Source of the DNA: Oceanobacter mangrovi
Lineage (GTDB): Bacteria > Pseudomonadota > Gammaproteobacteria > Pseudomonadales > Oceanobacteraceae
DNA length: 64,000 nt
Assembly: GCF_019740315.1 (NCBI RefSeq)
Contig: NZ_JAHXZR010000009.1
Span: 62,001-126,000, forward strand
Direction of reading: 5' to 3'
Under the pieces are notes generated by a model. That model was not told where the DNA came from. It ran no database searches and saw nothing but the letters and a program-made list of their open reading frames with translations. Below are positions 27,075 through 35,393 of this stretch, piece by piece. The position numbers were made by a program, and so were the translations under genes. Every line of letters begins with the position of its first letter. The stretch's first letter is position 1.

Positions 27075-27713
27075 ATGTATCTTCCCAGTCCCTGGCTCAC
27101 CTTTCTGCATTGGCTGTTACTCAACAGCCTGATCCTGTTTGCCGGCTTGCTGCTGTGGCAACTCGATATTCTGCTGCCGATGTTGCAGCAGGACGTCACC
27201 CGTATTTGTGCGCTGGCCTTACTGGTCTTTGCGTTGGCATCTGGCCACTGCGGTTATCGCGCCTGGTGGCTGGCGCGGGAATTTCGCAACTTTGATGCAG
27301 TGCGTCTGCAGCAACCGGTACTGGCGTCACTGAGTCGTGACTATCTGGCCTCGCTTGGCGCTGACGAAGCCCAGAACAGCGTTGCTGCCGAAGTGCTGGC
27401 GGAGCGCGCCAAGGGCAATCACCAGCTTGGCTGGTTCGTTACCGGGGTGTTGGTCAAGCTGGGTCTGCTCGGTACAGTGATTGGTTTTATTCTGATGCTG
27501 GGGTCGGTTTCCGGGCTGGAAAACCTGGATACGTCAGACATCAAACAGCTGATGCAGCAGATGACCGAGGGCATGGGCGTGGCAATGAATACCACCCTGG
27601 TCGGGTTGGTATGCAGCATGTTACTGGGGCTGCAATACCTGCTGCTGGACCGGGCTGCTGACCGTCTGGTGGTGGAAACCATTCGGCTTGGCCAAAGCCG
27701 GCAGGAAGTCTGA
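27075..27713 (+). CDS. MotA/TolQ/ExbB-family proton channel protein
   Basis: Inner-membrane channel subunit, 212 aa. Transmembrane helices lie at about residues 13-30, 43-60, 123-145 and 165-190. The family signatures are LVKLGLLGTVIGFILML and EGMGVAMNTTLVGLVCSMLLG, carrying the Thr residues that line the proton path in ExbB/TolQ. AAAGGGG precedes the ATG. It is followed one base later by an ExbD/TolR-like gene, as in all such motors, but it is not next to tonB, tolA or pal, so the driven process is unknown. Confidence 0.85.
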   Translation: MYLPSPWLTFLHWLLLNSLILFAGLLLWQLDILLPMLQQDVTRICALALLVFALASGHCGYRAWWLAREFRNFDAVRLQQPVLASLSRDYLASLGADEAQNSVAAEVLAERAKGNHQLGWFVTGVLVKLGLLGTVIGFILMLGSVSGLENLDTSDIKQLMQQMTEGMGVAMNTTLVGLVCSMLLGLQYLLLDRAADRLVVETIRLGQSRQEV

Positions 27714-27714
27714 A

Positions 27715-28350
27715 GTGGCACTCTTCAATCGCAGCCAGATGGCAGACATCGACCCCTTCACCGATTTGCTGTTTAACGCACTGCTGACTTTTACCTTCCT
27801 GTTTCTGGTGGCGCTGGTGCTGCTGAACCCGCCGGCCGATACCGGCATTGTGGATCCCAAGGCCGAGTTCCTGATTACCGTTAGCTGGCCGGATGGCAAT
27901 CCCAACGACATTGATATCTGGATGGCAGGACCGGACGGCCGTCAGGTCAACTATAAACAGCCGCAAGACGGCCTGATGAATCTTGATCGTGATGACCGCG
28001 GCATGATCAACGACGTCCAGCAAGTGAATGGGGTTGAGATCGAAAATCCGCTCAATCAGGAGGTGCTGACCCTGCGTGGTCGTCCACCAGGAGAGTATGT
28101 CGTCAATTTGCACTACTTCAAGAACCAGCAGGACGAGCAGTTGCAAGGCGATGCGGCTGCCACCGAGGTGCCGGTCACCGTCTATCTGGCGGAAGTCAAT
28201 CCTCGTATGAAGGTGTTGTTCTACAACACCAACACGCTGGAAAAGGAGGGGGATGAAGTGACGGCCTTTCGGTTCACCATTCGCCCGGATGGCAAGGTAA
28301 GCAACATCAACCAGTTGCAGAAAAAACTGGTTGGTGAACAACAGAAATAA
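27715..28350 (+). CDS. ExbD/TolR-like stator subunit with a DUF2135-like periplasmic domain
   Basis: Bitopic partner of the preceding channel, 211 aa from GTG 27715 (AGGAAG in front, one base after the upstream stop); TTG 27688 is an alternative. The single helix begins DIDPFTDLLFNALLTFTFLF, with Asp17 matching the essential proton-carrying Asp of ExbD/TolR. The periplasmic part is not the usual TolR fold at first. It contains DIDIWMAGPDG (about residues 65-75), a Gly/Asp-rich stretch and PPGEYVVNLHYF, a pattern like DUF2135/YfaP beta-sandwich domains. The tail (RMKVLFYNTN to the end) may be a separate small domain. The combination is unusual. Confidence 0.7.
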   Translation: MALFNRSQMADIDPFTDLLFNALLTFTFLFLVALVLLNPPADTGIVDPKAEFLITVSWPDGNPNDIDIWMAGPDGRQVNYKQPQDGLMNLDRDDRGMINDVQQVNGVEIENPLNQEVLTLRGRPPGEYVVNLHYFKNQQDEQLQGDAAATEVPVTVYLAEVNPRMKVLFYNTNTLEKEGDEVTAFRFTIRPDGKVSNINQLQKKLVGEQQK

Positions 28351-28394
28351 TCCGTACGGGGCAGCGCAGTCTGTCCTGCCGTCTGGAGTATGTG

Positions 28395-28910
28395 ATGACA
28401 GAAACTGCGTTAATACTGGTCATTGGCTACGTTGTGCTGGCGGCATTACTGGTGCTGTCGTTATTGCACAGTCACTGGAATGTGTGGGCCAAGGGGTTGC
28501 TGGTGGTGCTGGTATCCGGGTTTTATTGGCTCAGTTTTTTGGGCTGGAAAGATAGCCAAGGCTGGCCATCGACGGTGGCCGTACCCGACAAATTCCTGCT
28601 GCACTTCGCTGTGATCGAAGAGCCGGACGACCAGCAAAATACCGCAGGCGCAATTTACCTGTGGCTGACGGACCTTGCCAACAACGAGCTGGCTGCTGAA
28701 CCCAGAGCCTACCAGATGCCCTACAGTCAGGAATTACACGCCGAAGTCGAGAGTGCCATGCGGCGGGCCAAGGCTGGCAACCTGCAGTTGGGGATTCGTC
28801 GCGGTGGGGAAGACTTGCCAGAAGTAAAACGCTTCCGCCAGCAATTGGGCGACCAGCCGATGGAACTGGAGTTTGTGCCGGTTCCTGATCCGGCGTTGCC
28901 GGAAAAGTGA
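28395..28910 (+). CDS. Two-helix membrane protein of the channel operon
   Basis: Unrecognised protein, 171 aa from ATG 28395 (GGAG six bases upstream; GTG 28392 is adjacent). Two helices lie at about residues 5-25 and 30-50, followed by a soluble domain of about 115 residues, presumably periplasmic, ending VPVPDPALPEK. It lies 44 bases after the ExbD-like gene and 9 bases before the lipoprotein gene, so it is almost certainly part of the same unit. Confidence 0.7.
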   Translation: MTETALILVIGYVVLAALLVLSLLHSHWNVWAKGLLVVLVSGFYWLSFLGWKDSQGWPSTVAVPDKFLLHFAVIEEPDDQQNTAGAIYLWLTDLANNELAAEPRAYQMPYSQELHAEVESAMRRAKAGNLQLGIRRGGEDLPEVKRFRQQLGDQPMELEFVPVPDPALPEK

Positions 28911-28919
28911 GGTGCTGAG

Positions 28920-29684
28920 ATGGGTTTGGACAGGCGTTATATAAGCACATCATGGAGGAACGGACTTGTCGGTCTGGCGCTCACCGTTCTGCTCGGTGGC
29001 TGCCAGTCGCAGCAGGACAGCAGTTATTTCCCGTTGCAGCCGGGTTACCGCTGGGTTTATCAAGTTACTGAGTCCGGGCCGGACTTGCCTGAAAAACAAA
29101 TCCGTCGTTTTGAAATCCAGACTCTGGAGCCTCAATCTAACACTCGTTTCGTTGAGCTGACGGATGAAACGCAGGTGTTTATCCGTCGTACCAGCGATGG
29201 CACCAGCTACTACTACAGCCGGGATGACTCCGGGGTGTATCAGCTGGGTAAACGTAACCTGATCGAAAAGCAGCCTGCTGTCTTTGCCGAGCCCCGGTTG
29301 GTGATGCCGCCGCTGGATGACCTAACCAATGGTTACAACTGGACGCTGGCGACCCGGCCGTATCGAATTCACAGCACTCGCAGTCATGTGGCCTGGAATC
29401 GTGCCCTTAATGGCTTTGATATGACTTATGAACTGGCTGGTAGCGATATGACGATTACCACACCAGCGGGCCGGTTTGAGCATTGCATACTGTTGGAAGG
29501 GCGAGCGCAGGTGGGCTTGTACGCCGACCCCAGACTGGGCTACCAGGAAGTGGAAGTGGTGCAGCGGGAGTGGTACGCCGCCGGAGTCGGGTTAGTCCGC
29601 TTTGAACGTGACGAACCGCTGGATCTGGAAATGTTCAAGGGTGGTTCGGTGCGGTTTGAGCTGATTGCACTGGATCGTCCTTGA
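28920..29684 (+). CDS. Lipoprotein of the channel operon
   Basis: Unrecognised lipoprotein, 254 aa. The N terminus has a basic start, a hydrophobic core and lipobox LLGGC at about residue 28 (VGLALTVLLGGCQSQQ). The mature part begins YFPLQPGYRWVYQVTESG, a repeat-poor beta-rich domain also seen in bacterial lipoproteins of unknown role. Residues after Cys are Gln-Ser-Gln, so outer-membrane sorting is expected. It is the last gene of the four-gene unit. Confidence 0.72.
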   Translation: MGLDRRYISTSWRNGLVGLALTVLLGGCQSQQDSSYFPLQPGYRWVYQVTESGPDLPEKQIRRFEIQTLEPQSNTRFVELTDETQVFIRRTSDGTSYYYSRDDSGVYQLGKRNLIEKQPAVFAEPRLVMPPLDDLTNGYNWTLATRPYRIHSTRSHVAWNRALNGFDMTYELAGSDMTITTPAGRFEHCILLEGRAQVGLYADPRLGYQEVEVVQREWYAAGVGLVRFERDEPLDLEMFKGGSVRFELIALDRP

Positions 29685-29724
29685 TAGTCTGGATGTGGTT
29701 TGTTTGTGGCAGGCTTGTATTTAT

Positions 29725-29741
29725 TTAGACACTCGGTCTAA
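29725..29741. promoter_or_regulatory. AcuR operator at its own promoter
   Basis: TTAGAC-N5-GTCTAA sits between a possible -35 (TTGTAT 29715-29720) and -10 (TAATAT 29739-29744, 18-base spacer). The same half-sites and spacing occur before acuI. The implied transcription start is at or next to the acuR ATG, so the mRNA may be leaderless; no ribosome-binding site is visible. Confidence 0.75.
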
Positions 29742-29749
29742 TATTGGCA

Positions 29750-30412
29750 ATGACCAATAAAACAGCACCTGAAACAGATCTGATTGTGGCTGGCCCGCGT
29801 CGCCGTGGTCGGCCACCCAAAGATGGCCGCAGCGTGGCGGAAACCCGCGAATTGTTGATTCGCAGTGGTATGGAAGTGCTCACCGAGCAAGGCTTCAGCG
29901 CCACCGGTATTGATTTGGTATTAAAACGGATCGGCGTGCCAAAGGGTTCTTTCTATCACTTTTTCGATAGCAAGGAAGCCTTTGTTCATGCGGTTGTAGA
30001 GCGTTATGGCGCTTATTTCCAACAACTGCTGGAGCGTTGCTTTCAGCGTGATGATATGACGCCGTTGCAGCAGCTCAACCGTTTTATCGAAGGCGCAGCT
30101 GACAACATGGCTCGCTTTGAATTTCGGCGCGGTTGTCTGGTTGGCAATCTGGGTCAGGAAGCCGGTCAGCTGCCGGAAAGCCTGCGTCAGCCATTGCTGG
30201 ATATTCTGGCGCGTTGGGAAGTGGCTGTTGCAGACTGTCTGCAACGGGCCCAACAGCAGCAGCAAATCGCTGTAACACTTGACTGCCTGCAGTTGGCGCA
30301 GCTGTTCTGGGTGGGCTGGGAAGGAGCGGTAATGCGAGCCAAACTGGCGCGGTCGGATGCGCCGCTGTGGTTGTATCGTGACTGGTTTTTTGATTCCCTG
30401 AAAATCGAATAA
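29750..30412 (+). CDS. acuR: TetR-family regulator, AcuR type
   Basis: TetR repressor, 220 aa from ATG 29750 (TTG 29744 is also in frame). A basic N-terminal arm (PRRRGRPPKDGRS) precedes the helix-turn-helix (about 30-75: TGIDLVLKRIGVPKGSFYHFFDSKEAF). The ligand domain carries RRGCLVGNLGQEAGQLPESLR, characteristic of the AcuR group, which in Rhodobacter responds to acrylate-type ligands. It directly precedes acuI, and identical operators lie before both genes. Confidence 0.88.
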   Translation: MTNKTAPETDLIVAGPRRRGRPPKDGRSVAETRELLIRSGMEVLTEQGFSATGIDLVLKRIGVPKGSFYHFFDSKEAFVHAVVERYGAYFQQLLERCFQRDDMTPLQQLNRFIEGAADNMARFEFRRGCLVGNLGQEAGQLPESLRQPLLDILARWEVAVADCLQRAQQQQQIAVTLDCLQLAQLFWVGWEGAVMRAKLARSDAPLWLYRDWFFDSLKIE

Positions 30413-30419
30413 ATAGCTC

Positions 30420-30442
30420 AACTCCGCCTGGCGGAGTTTTTT
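30420..30442 (+). terminator. Rho-independent terminator between acuR and acuI
   Basis: Stem AACTCCGC/GCGGAGTT (30420-30427 with 30431-30438) closes on a 3-base loop and is followed by a T-run to 30442. It separates the acuR transcript from the acuI promoter. Confidence 0.85.
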
Positions 30443-30452
30443 GAAATAATAA

Positions 30453-30469
30453 TTAGACGATCAGTCTAA
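30453..30469. promoter_or_regulatory. AcuR operator at the acuI promoter
   Basis: TTAGAC-N5-GTCTAA, identical in half-sites and spacing to the one before acuR. It covers the spacer and -10 of a likely promoter (TTGAAA 30441-30446, TCTAAA 30465-30470, 18-base spacer), a position expected for repression. Confidence 0.78.
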
Positions 30470-30495
30470 ATTTCAAGCCAATAACGGAGGCGCCT

Positions 30496-31491
30496 GTGTC
30501 TGACAACCTGTTTAAAGCCATCCAGATTAACAAGGACGATGATGGTTACCGTGCTGAACTAACGACTCTGACCGACGACAGCCTGCCGGAAGGCGATGTA
30601 CTGGTGCGGGTGGAATACTCCACTCTGAACTACAAGGATGGCTTGGCCATTACCGGTAAGGGACCGGTTGTTCGACGCTTTCCAATGGTGCCGGGTATCG
30701 ATCTGGCCGGTGTGGTGGAAGCCTGCGACTCCGGTGTATTTGAGGTTGGTCAGCGTGTGCTGCTGAACGGTTTTGGTGTTGGTGAAGTTCACTGGGGCGG
30801 ACTGGCGCAAAAGGCGCGGCTGAAATCCGACTGGCTGATTGCCTTGCCAGACGGTATTTCCAGCCGTCAGGCCATGGCCATAGGTACTGCTGGCTATACC
30901 GCCATGTTGTGCGTGCAGGCGCTGGAAAAGCACGGTGTTGTGCCTGCTTCCGGTGAGGTACTGGTTACTGGTGCCAATGGTGGCGTGGGCAGCTTTGCCA
31001 TCGCCCTGCTAGCCAAGCTGGGCTATCAGGTCGTGGCGTCGACAGGACGCCCGGCGGAAGCTGAATATTTACGCCAGCTGGGGGCGGCTGACATTATCGA
31101 TCGGGCCGAACTGTCTGAGGCCGGTAAACCGTTCCAGAAGGAACGCTGGGCCGGGGCGGTCGACGCGGTTGGTTCTCATACGCTGGCCAATGTGCTCGCC
31201 AGTACGCGTTATGGTGGCACGGTTGCGGCCTGTGGTTTGGCGCAGGGGGCGGATCTGCCAACCACGGTGATGCCGTTTATTCTGCGCGGTGTCACGCTGG
31301 CGGGGATCGATAGTGTGATGCGTCCAAAAGCGGATCGTATTGAAGCCTGGTCACGTTTGGCCGAGCTGGTGGACGACAGCATGCTGGGCAGCATTGGCCA
31401 TGAAATTGGTCTCGAGCAGGTGATAGAAACTGCTGGGCAATTGATGGCCGGAGCAGTTCGTGGCCGGGTGATCGTCAAGTTGGCGGACTAG
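30496..31491 (+). CDS. acuI: Acrylyl-CoA reductase (NADPH)
   Basis: Zinc-free medium-chain reductase of the YhdH/AcuI family, 331 aa, reducing acryloyl-CoA to propionyl-CoA with NADPH. It protects against toxic acrylyl-CoA from DMSP or 3-hydroxypropionate breakdown. Features are STLNYKDGLAITGKGPVVRRFPMVPGIDLAG near the N terminus and the Rossmann motif TGANGGVGSFAI at about 155-166. The start is GTG with GGAGG ten bases upstream. It has its own AcuR-type operator and promoter. Confidence 0.93.
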   Translation: MSDNLFKAIQINKDDDGYRAELTTLTDDSLPEGDVLVRVEYSTLNYKDGLAITGKGPVVRRFPMVPGIDLAGVVEACDSGVFEVGQRVLLNGFGVGEVHWGGLAQKARLKSDWLIALPDGISSRQAMAIGTAGYTAMLCVQALEKHGVVPASGEVLVTGANGGVGSFAIALLAKLGYQVVASTGRPAEAEYLRQLGAADIIDRAELSEAGKPFQKERWAGAVDAVGSHTLANVLASTRYGGTVAACGLAQGADLPTTVMPFILRGVTLAGIDSVMRPKADRIEAWSRLAELVDDSMLGSIGHEIGLEQVIETAGQLMAGAVRGRVIVKLAD

Positions 31492-31512
31492 CGAGGGCGT
31501 TCGAGGGCGTTT

Positions 31513-31530
31513 GTCCCGGCATGCCGGGAC
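31513..31530. repeat. REP-like 18-bp palindrome
   Basis: GTCCCGGCATGCCGGGAC is a perfect palindrome, 20 bases after the acuI stop and before the convergent chemoreceptor gene. Its GC-rich form, flanked by GGGCG and CCTACG, resembles dispersed REP elements. Only one copy was seen in this window. It could act as a transcription-end hairpin for both genes. Confidence 0.6.
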
Positions 31531-31578
31531 CCTACGCACTCTAAAAATTCTGCTCGCTGGTGGCCATGTCTAACGGCC

Positions 31579-33207
31579 TTACAACCTGAACCCGGACACC
31601 TGCTGGCTCAATCGGTTGGCTCGTGACTGCAGGTCGCGCACTGCCGTATTGGTGCTGCGAACACTTTCCTGGCCTTGCTCACTCAAGACCTTGGCGGAAG
31701 TCAGATTCTGGTTGATATGGCCAATCACCGAGGTCTGTTCTTCGATGGCTGAAGCGATCTGGATAATGCGGTCGCTAATATTGACCAAGGAGGCCGAAAT
31801 CGTCTGGATATCCCGCTGGGAGCGGCCAGCATACTCAACCGTTTGTTCGGCCTTGTTCTGGCTTTCCCGCATGGCACCAACAGCACGACCAACACCGGCA
31901 CGCAGGCGTTCGATCATCTGATTGATGTCGCCAGTAGACTGCTGGGTGCGGCTGGCGAGGGTGCGAACCTCGTCGGCGACCACGGCAAAACCTCGGCCTT
32001 GCTCGCCAGCGCGAGCGGCTTCGATAGCGGCGTTGAGTGCCAGCAGGTTGGTCTGTTCGGCGATGCCCTTGATCACATCAAGCACCGACTCAATATTGGT
32101 GGTTTCGGCTTCCAGTGCCTGAATGACCTGGCTGGAGTCATCGACCCGGCTGACCAGCGCCTGCAGTTCCATCATGGCCTGATCAAAGCCCTTGGCAACC
32201 TGGCGAGCGGTGTCGTCTGAGCCTTTGACTTCGGTAGACACCTGCTGGGTATTTTCCGAGACTTCGCGAATTGCCAGTCCCATTTGTTCGTTGGAAGTTG
32301 CAACCATCTCCATGGCGCTGCTGTATTCCGAGCTGATGCGATCACTGGTGTCGGCGTTCTGGTGAATCTGTTCGGTGGTACGGCTGACGCCATCGGATTC
32401 TTCCCGAATACTGCTGATCATGCCCTTGAGGTTGTCCATAAAGGCATTGAAGTTGTGGGCCATTACGCCCAGCTCGTCACTGGAACGCAGCTGCATGCGG
32501 GCGTTCAGGTCGCCCTTGCCGGAGGCAAGGGTTTCCAGCGCTTTTGCCATCAGGTTGACAGGGTTGGTGATCGCGCGCGGGAAGAAGATGGCAAACAGCA
32601 CCACCATGATCAGTGCGATGGCAACCAGCACATAAATGGTGGTCAGGGCGGAATCTTTTTCAGCGTTGGCCTGATCGTTCAGACGCAAGGATTCCTTCGA
32701 GACGGTTTCGCCTAGTACGTTGAGCAGGCCTCGAATAGCAGAGAATTCCTTGTCCAGCTCACCGGTCGTTTTGGCCAGGGCTTGTTCGGCCGTGTAATCG
32801 CCATTCTGCAGCCCTTTGACGAACGCCGAACTGTGTTGGCGCCATTGGTTGAAATCAGTCAGGAAGCGGTCGGCTTGCTGTTTGATTTCGGCAGAAACCG
32901 CCAGCGTTTTCACCTTGTTTACCCGGTCATATACCTGCTGGACGTTTTCTTCGTGATCAGTCAGCAGGTCAGCTTGTTTCATACCCAGTGCCAGGCTGCG
33001 TTCAGCCAGCTTGGCCTGGTAGAGGTCGCGGTCGGCGTTCAGTACCAGATCTATCCCTGGGAGGTACTCGGAATTGATGTCGCCAAACTGTTTGGCGAGC
33101 TTGCCCAGCGCGCTGATCTGGAAATAGGAAAGTACCAGCATCAGTACGGCGGTCAGGATGGTTGGCAGCAATATTTTGCCGGTCAGCCCCAGGTTGGACC
33201 CGTTCAT
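31579..33207 (-). CDS. Methyl-accepting chemotaxis protein
   Basis: Transmembrane chemoreceptor, 542 aa. Helix 1 lies at about residues 10-28 and the periplasmic four-helix-bundle sensor (4HB_MCP type) at 30-188. Helix 2 lies at about 192-212 ([21 protein letters not shown]), a HAMP domain at 213-266, and the signalling coiled coil follows with the conserved hairpin tip ([21 protein letters not shown]). There is no C-terminal CheR-tethering pentapeptide. No ligand can be assigned. Confidence 0.95.
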   Translation of the reverse strand: MNGSNLGLTGKILLPTILTAVLMLVLSYFQISALGKLAKQFGDINSEYLPGIDLVLNADRDLYQAKLAERSLALGMKQADLLTDHEENVQQVYDRVNKVKTLAVSAEIKQQADRFLTDFNQWRQHSSAFVKGLQNGDYTAEQALAKTTGELDKEFSAIRGLLNVLGETVSKESLRLNDQANAEKDSALTTIYVLVAIALIMVVLFAIFFPRAITNPVNLMAKALETLASGKGDLNARMQLRSSDELGVMAHNFNAFMDNLKGMISSIREESDGVSRTTEQIHQNADTSDRISSEYSSAMEMVATSNEQMGLAIREVSENTQQVSTEVKGSDDTARQVAKGFDQAMMELQALVSRVDDSSQVIQALEAETTNIESVLDVIKGIAEQTNLLALNAAIEAARAGEQGRGFAVVADEVRTLASRTQQSTGDINQMIERLRAGVGRAVGAMRESQNKAEQTVEYAGRSQRDIQTISASLVNISDRIIQIASAIEEQTSVIGHINQNLTSAKVLSEQGQESVRSTNTAVRDLQSRANRLSQQVSGFRL

Positions 33208-33294
33208 GTGTCTACTCCGATGGTCAGGTTCTTTTATAAGAGTAGACCCTGTATCGGCTGTTTGGCGGCAAAGTTGACAGTCTCTTCGACGGCT

Positions 33295-33948
33295 TTATCT
33301 GGGCGGATCAATATGACCATTAAGGCTGTTATTGAGGCGGAACCAGCCCGCGATACTGTATCGGTCGCGTTCGGCAGCCAGTACTTCGTGGGGGAAGTCT
33401 TCACTGAGGAAGGTCACCAGGGTGCCCATTTCCGGCAGCACTTTTGAGCGCAGGTCATCGTGATCGTTGTCCTGATAAATCAGCAGCTCACCACCGTTCT
33501 CAGGTTGCCAGTCCGGGTTAAGGTAGAACACCGTGGTGAGGACGCGGTTGGATTGGCCGCGGAAGGCGTCGAGATGCTTTTTGTAGAAAGCGCCGGGTGG
33601 ATAGTGGGCGAAGTGACCCTCGTAGCTGAACAGTCCCAGTAGCAGACTACGGTTGAGGTGCACTCGCAGTGCTTCCATATGCCCCAGCCAGGCCTGTTCG
33701 GCGCTGTTATCGGCGCTGAGCCAATGAATGCGGTCGCGGCGAATATCCCGGTTGAGCTGGAAGTCCTGCTGACGGCCAGTGCCAGCCAGCTGCATTTCCT
33801 GTTCACCCAGCGCCAGCACCCGTTCGCGCAGTTGTGCTGCCAGTGGTGCCAGCGCGCTGCAGTCGGCGTCGTTACTGTTGACGGTGCAAATCGCCAGTCC
33901 ACATGCACGCAGCTGGTCAGCGATGTAGTCAAAAGCGGAGCTTGGCAT
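33295..33948 (-). CDS. 2OG-Fe(II) oxygenase
   Basis: Fe(II)/2-oxoglutarate dioxygenase of the prolyl-4-hydroxylase type, 217 aa from ATG 33948 (GGAA upstream). The iron triad is HLD (in YKKHLDAFRG) and the His of DFPHEVL, with Arg in RYSIAGWFR binding 2-oxoglutarate. ENGGELLIYQD is a typical strand pair. The substrate is unknown; related bacterial enzymes modify proteins or free amino acids. It is divergent from the PA3496-like gene. Confidence 0.9.
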   Translation of the reverse strand: MPSSAFDYIADQLRACGLAICTVNSNDADCSALAPLAAQLRERVLALGEQEMQLAGTGRQQDFQLNRDIRRDRIHWLSADNSAEQAWLGHMEALRVHLNRSLLLGLFSYEGHFAHYPPGAFYKKHLDAFRGQSNRVLTTVFYLNPDWQPENGGELLIYQDNDHDDLRSKVLPEMGTLVTFLSEDFPHEVLAAERDRYSIAGWFRLNNSLNGHIDPPR

Positions 33949-33996
33949 GGGCAGGATTCCGGCGGGCAAAAGCGCGCAATCTGCCCGTGAATCTGC

Positions 33997-34010
33997 TTGA
34001 TTTACATCAA
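33997..34010. promoter_or_regulatory. Perfect FNR/Anr-type site
   Basis: TTGAT-TTAC-ATCAA matches the FNR/Anr consensus at all ten defined positions. It lies 112 bases before the small PA3496-like gene and 49 bases before the divergent oxygenase gene. A CATAAG near 34031 gives a weak -10 at class II spacing for the plus strand. Confidence 0.7.
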
Positions 34011-34121
34011 AATATTCAGATCGATACGATCATAAGAATTCGCTTTGCGGCGGGCGATAGAGGTCGTACATAGCGAATTGAAGACAACATTTACCTTCGA
34101 GTCTGTTGAGAGGAGATTATT

Positions 34122-34301
34122 ATGCCTGAGATCCTTGATGACGCGGATCCGTCTGAACTGGAAGAATCCAGCGAAATCAAACGTGTAGCCCGCGGCAAAA
34201 GTGCTGATTATGAGCGCAAGAAACGCCATGCTGAATCCATCATAGAACGTAAGCGGCTGGCAGAGATGCTGGGCTTTGACGTTGATTTCCCTGATTACTA
34301 A
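34122..34301 (+). CDS. Small PA3496-family-like protein
   Basis: A 59-aa highly charged cytosolic protein: acidic N terminus (DDADPSELEESSE), basic middle (KKRHAESIIERKRLAEM) and an end GFDVDFPDY. GAGGAG precedes the ATG. The pattern fits the PA3496 family, described as a putative envelope-integrity protein in Pseudomonas; resemblance is by pattern, not alignment. It is followed after 23 bases by the M42-type peptidase gene, so the two are probably cotranscribed from the FNR-type promoter. Confidence 0.72.
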   Translation: MPEILDDADPSELEESSEIKRVARGKSADYERKKRHAESIIERKRLAEMLGFDVDFPDY

Positions 34302-34324
34302 TACCGGAAGAGGAACTCCTGCTA

Positions 34325-35389
34325 TTGAACACGCTGCCTTCGTCACTACTGGATATTCTTAAAAGCCTGATTCGCAGTCCATCTGTGGTGGGTGCCGAGC
34401 ATTCGTTTTTCCGGATCCTCCAACGCGAGCTGGAAGACCGGGGTGCCCGGGTAACCTGGTACGAAGGGGTGCTGGTGGCTCAGGGAAACGATCCGATGTC
34501 GCTGATGTTTTCAGCGCACATTGATCGCCATGGCCTGATTTGTACCGGCCCCAACGAATTCCAGTATGCGGCTTTTGTGTCGGGTGGACGGTCAGACTTG
34601 CTCGGCAACTCGGTGTCAGAAGAATTGATGCTGCAGATCGTTGACCGTTTCGCTGACGAAGGTGTGTTCGCCTATGACCCCTGGTCCGGCGCTTACCGTG
34701 GTCAGGGGCGCATAGTGAACGCCTATATCTGTCCGTTCCGTAACAACCTGATTTTTGAACTCAGCGACATGTCACATCTGGTTGCCGGTACGCCAGTGGC
34801 CTTCCAGGACAAGCTGAGAACCGAAAATGGTCGTTTGTGCGGTCAGCTGGATAACGTGCTGACCGCCGCCATGCTGGTGTATCTGTTCGAGCTGGGTTTC
34901 CAGGGCACGGCGTTTTTTACCGCTCAGGAAGAAGCCGGTCGTTCCTGGCGTTATTTACTCGAATGGTTCCGCCGCTTTGGTGGCACCACCAACCAGCTGG
35001 TGGTGGTTGATACCAGCCCTTATGGCACCGTCGAGCTGGCCAATCAGCAGCAGCTGGTGTTGCGTCATCGGGATGCCAATGCCTCGTTTAACGTTGAACT
35101 GACCGAAACCCTGCGGCAGGTGTGTGAACGCCTGCAGCTGAGTTACAACTTCAAGGACAGCTACATCGACGGCGAAAACCGCAAGCTGGCGGCCGCCGGT
35201 TTACCTCCCAAGTCACTCGGTAGTACCGAGCTGGGGCGGATTGTGGCAGCGTCGGGCGGGCTTGTAGATGGCACGACCTTGCAGATTCCGACCACGGCTT
35301 ATCACACCATGAATGAGTCCGCTGATCTGGGTGCCTGTACGGCGTTTCTGGAAGTGCTGGCGGAGCTGGCCGGGATTCGCAAAGCCTGA
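34325..35389 (+). CDS. M42/M20-type metallopeptidase
   Basis: Predicted zinc aminopeptidase-like hydrolase, 354 aa from TTG 34325. Metal-binding motifs of the MH clan are visible: SAHIDRHG (His-x-Asp), QLDN (bridging Asp), TAQEEAG (catalytic Glu pair), VVDTSPYG (Asp) and a late His in TTAYHTMNE. The N terminus LLDILKSLIRSPSVVGAEHSF is typical. The substrate is unknown. Coupling to the PA3496-like gene is probable. Confidence 0.85.
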   Translation: MNTLPSSLLDILKSLIRSPSVVGAEHSFFRILQRELEDRGARVTWYEGVLVAQGNDPMSLMFSAHIDRHGLICTGPNEFQYAAFVSGGRSDLLGNSVSEELMLQIVDRFADEGVFAYDPWSGAYRGQGRIVNAYICPFRNNLIFELSDMSHLVAGTPVAFQDKLRTENGRLCGQLDNVLTAAMLVYLFELGFQGTAFFTAQEEAGRSWRYLLEWFRRFGGTTNQLVVVDTSPYGTVELANQQQLVLRHRDANASFNVELTETLRQVCERLQLSYNFKDSYIDGENRKLAAAGLPPKSLGSTELGRIVAASGGLVDGTTLQIPTTAYHTMNESADLGACTAFLEVLAELAGIRKA

Positions 35390-35393
35390 GTGA

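Noticed and set aside
26957-27199. Minus-strand frame (80 codons) overlapping the start of the channel operon
   Set aside because: No ribosome site at its start, it overlaps the well-supported TolQ-like gene, and the N-terminal half is unlike a protein (Cys/Ser-rich). The last 30 codons look mildly protein-like but not enough to call.
30084-30421. Minus-strand frames within acuR
   Set aside because: They overlap the well-supported TetR gene and have no supporting signals.
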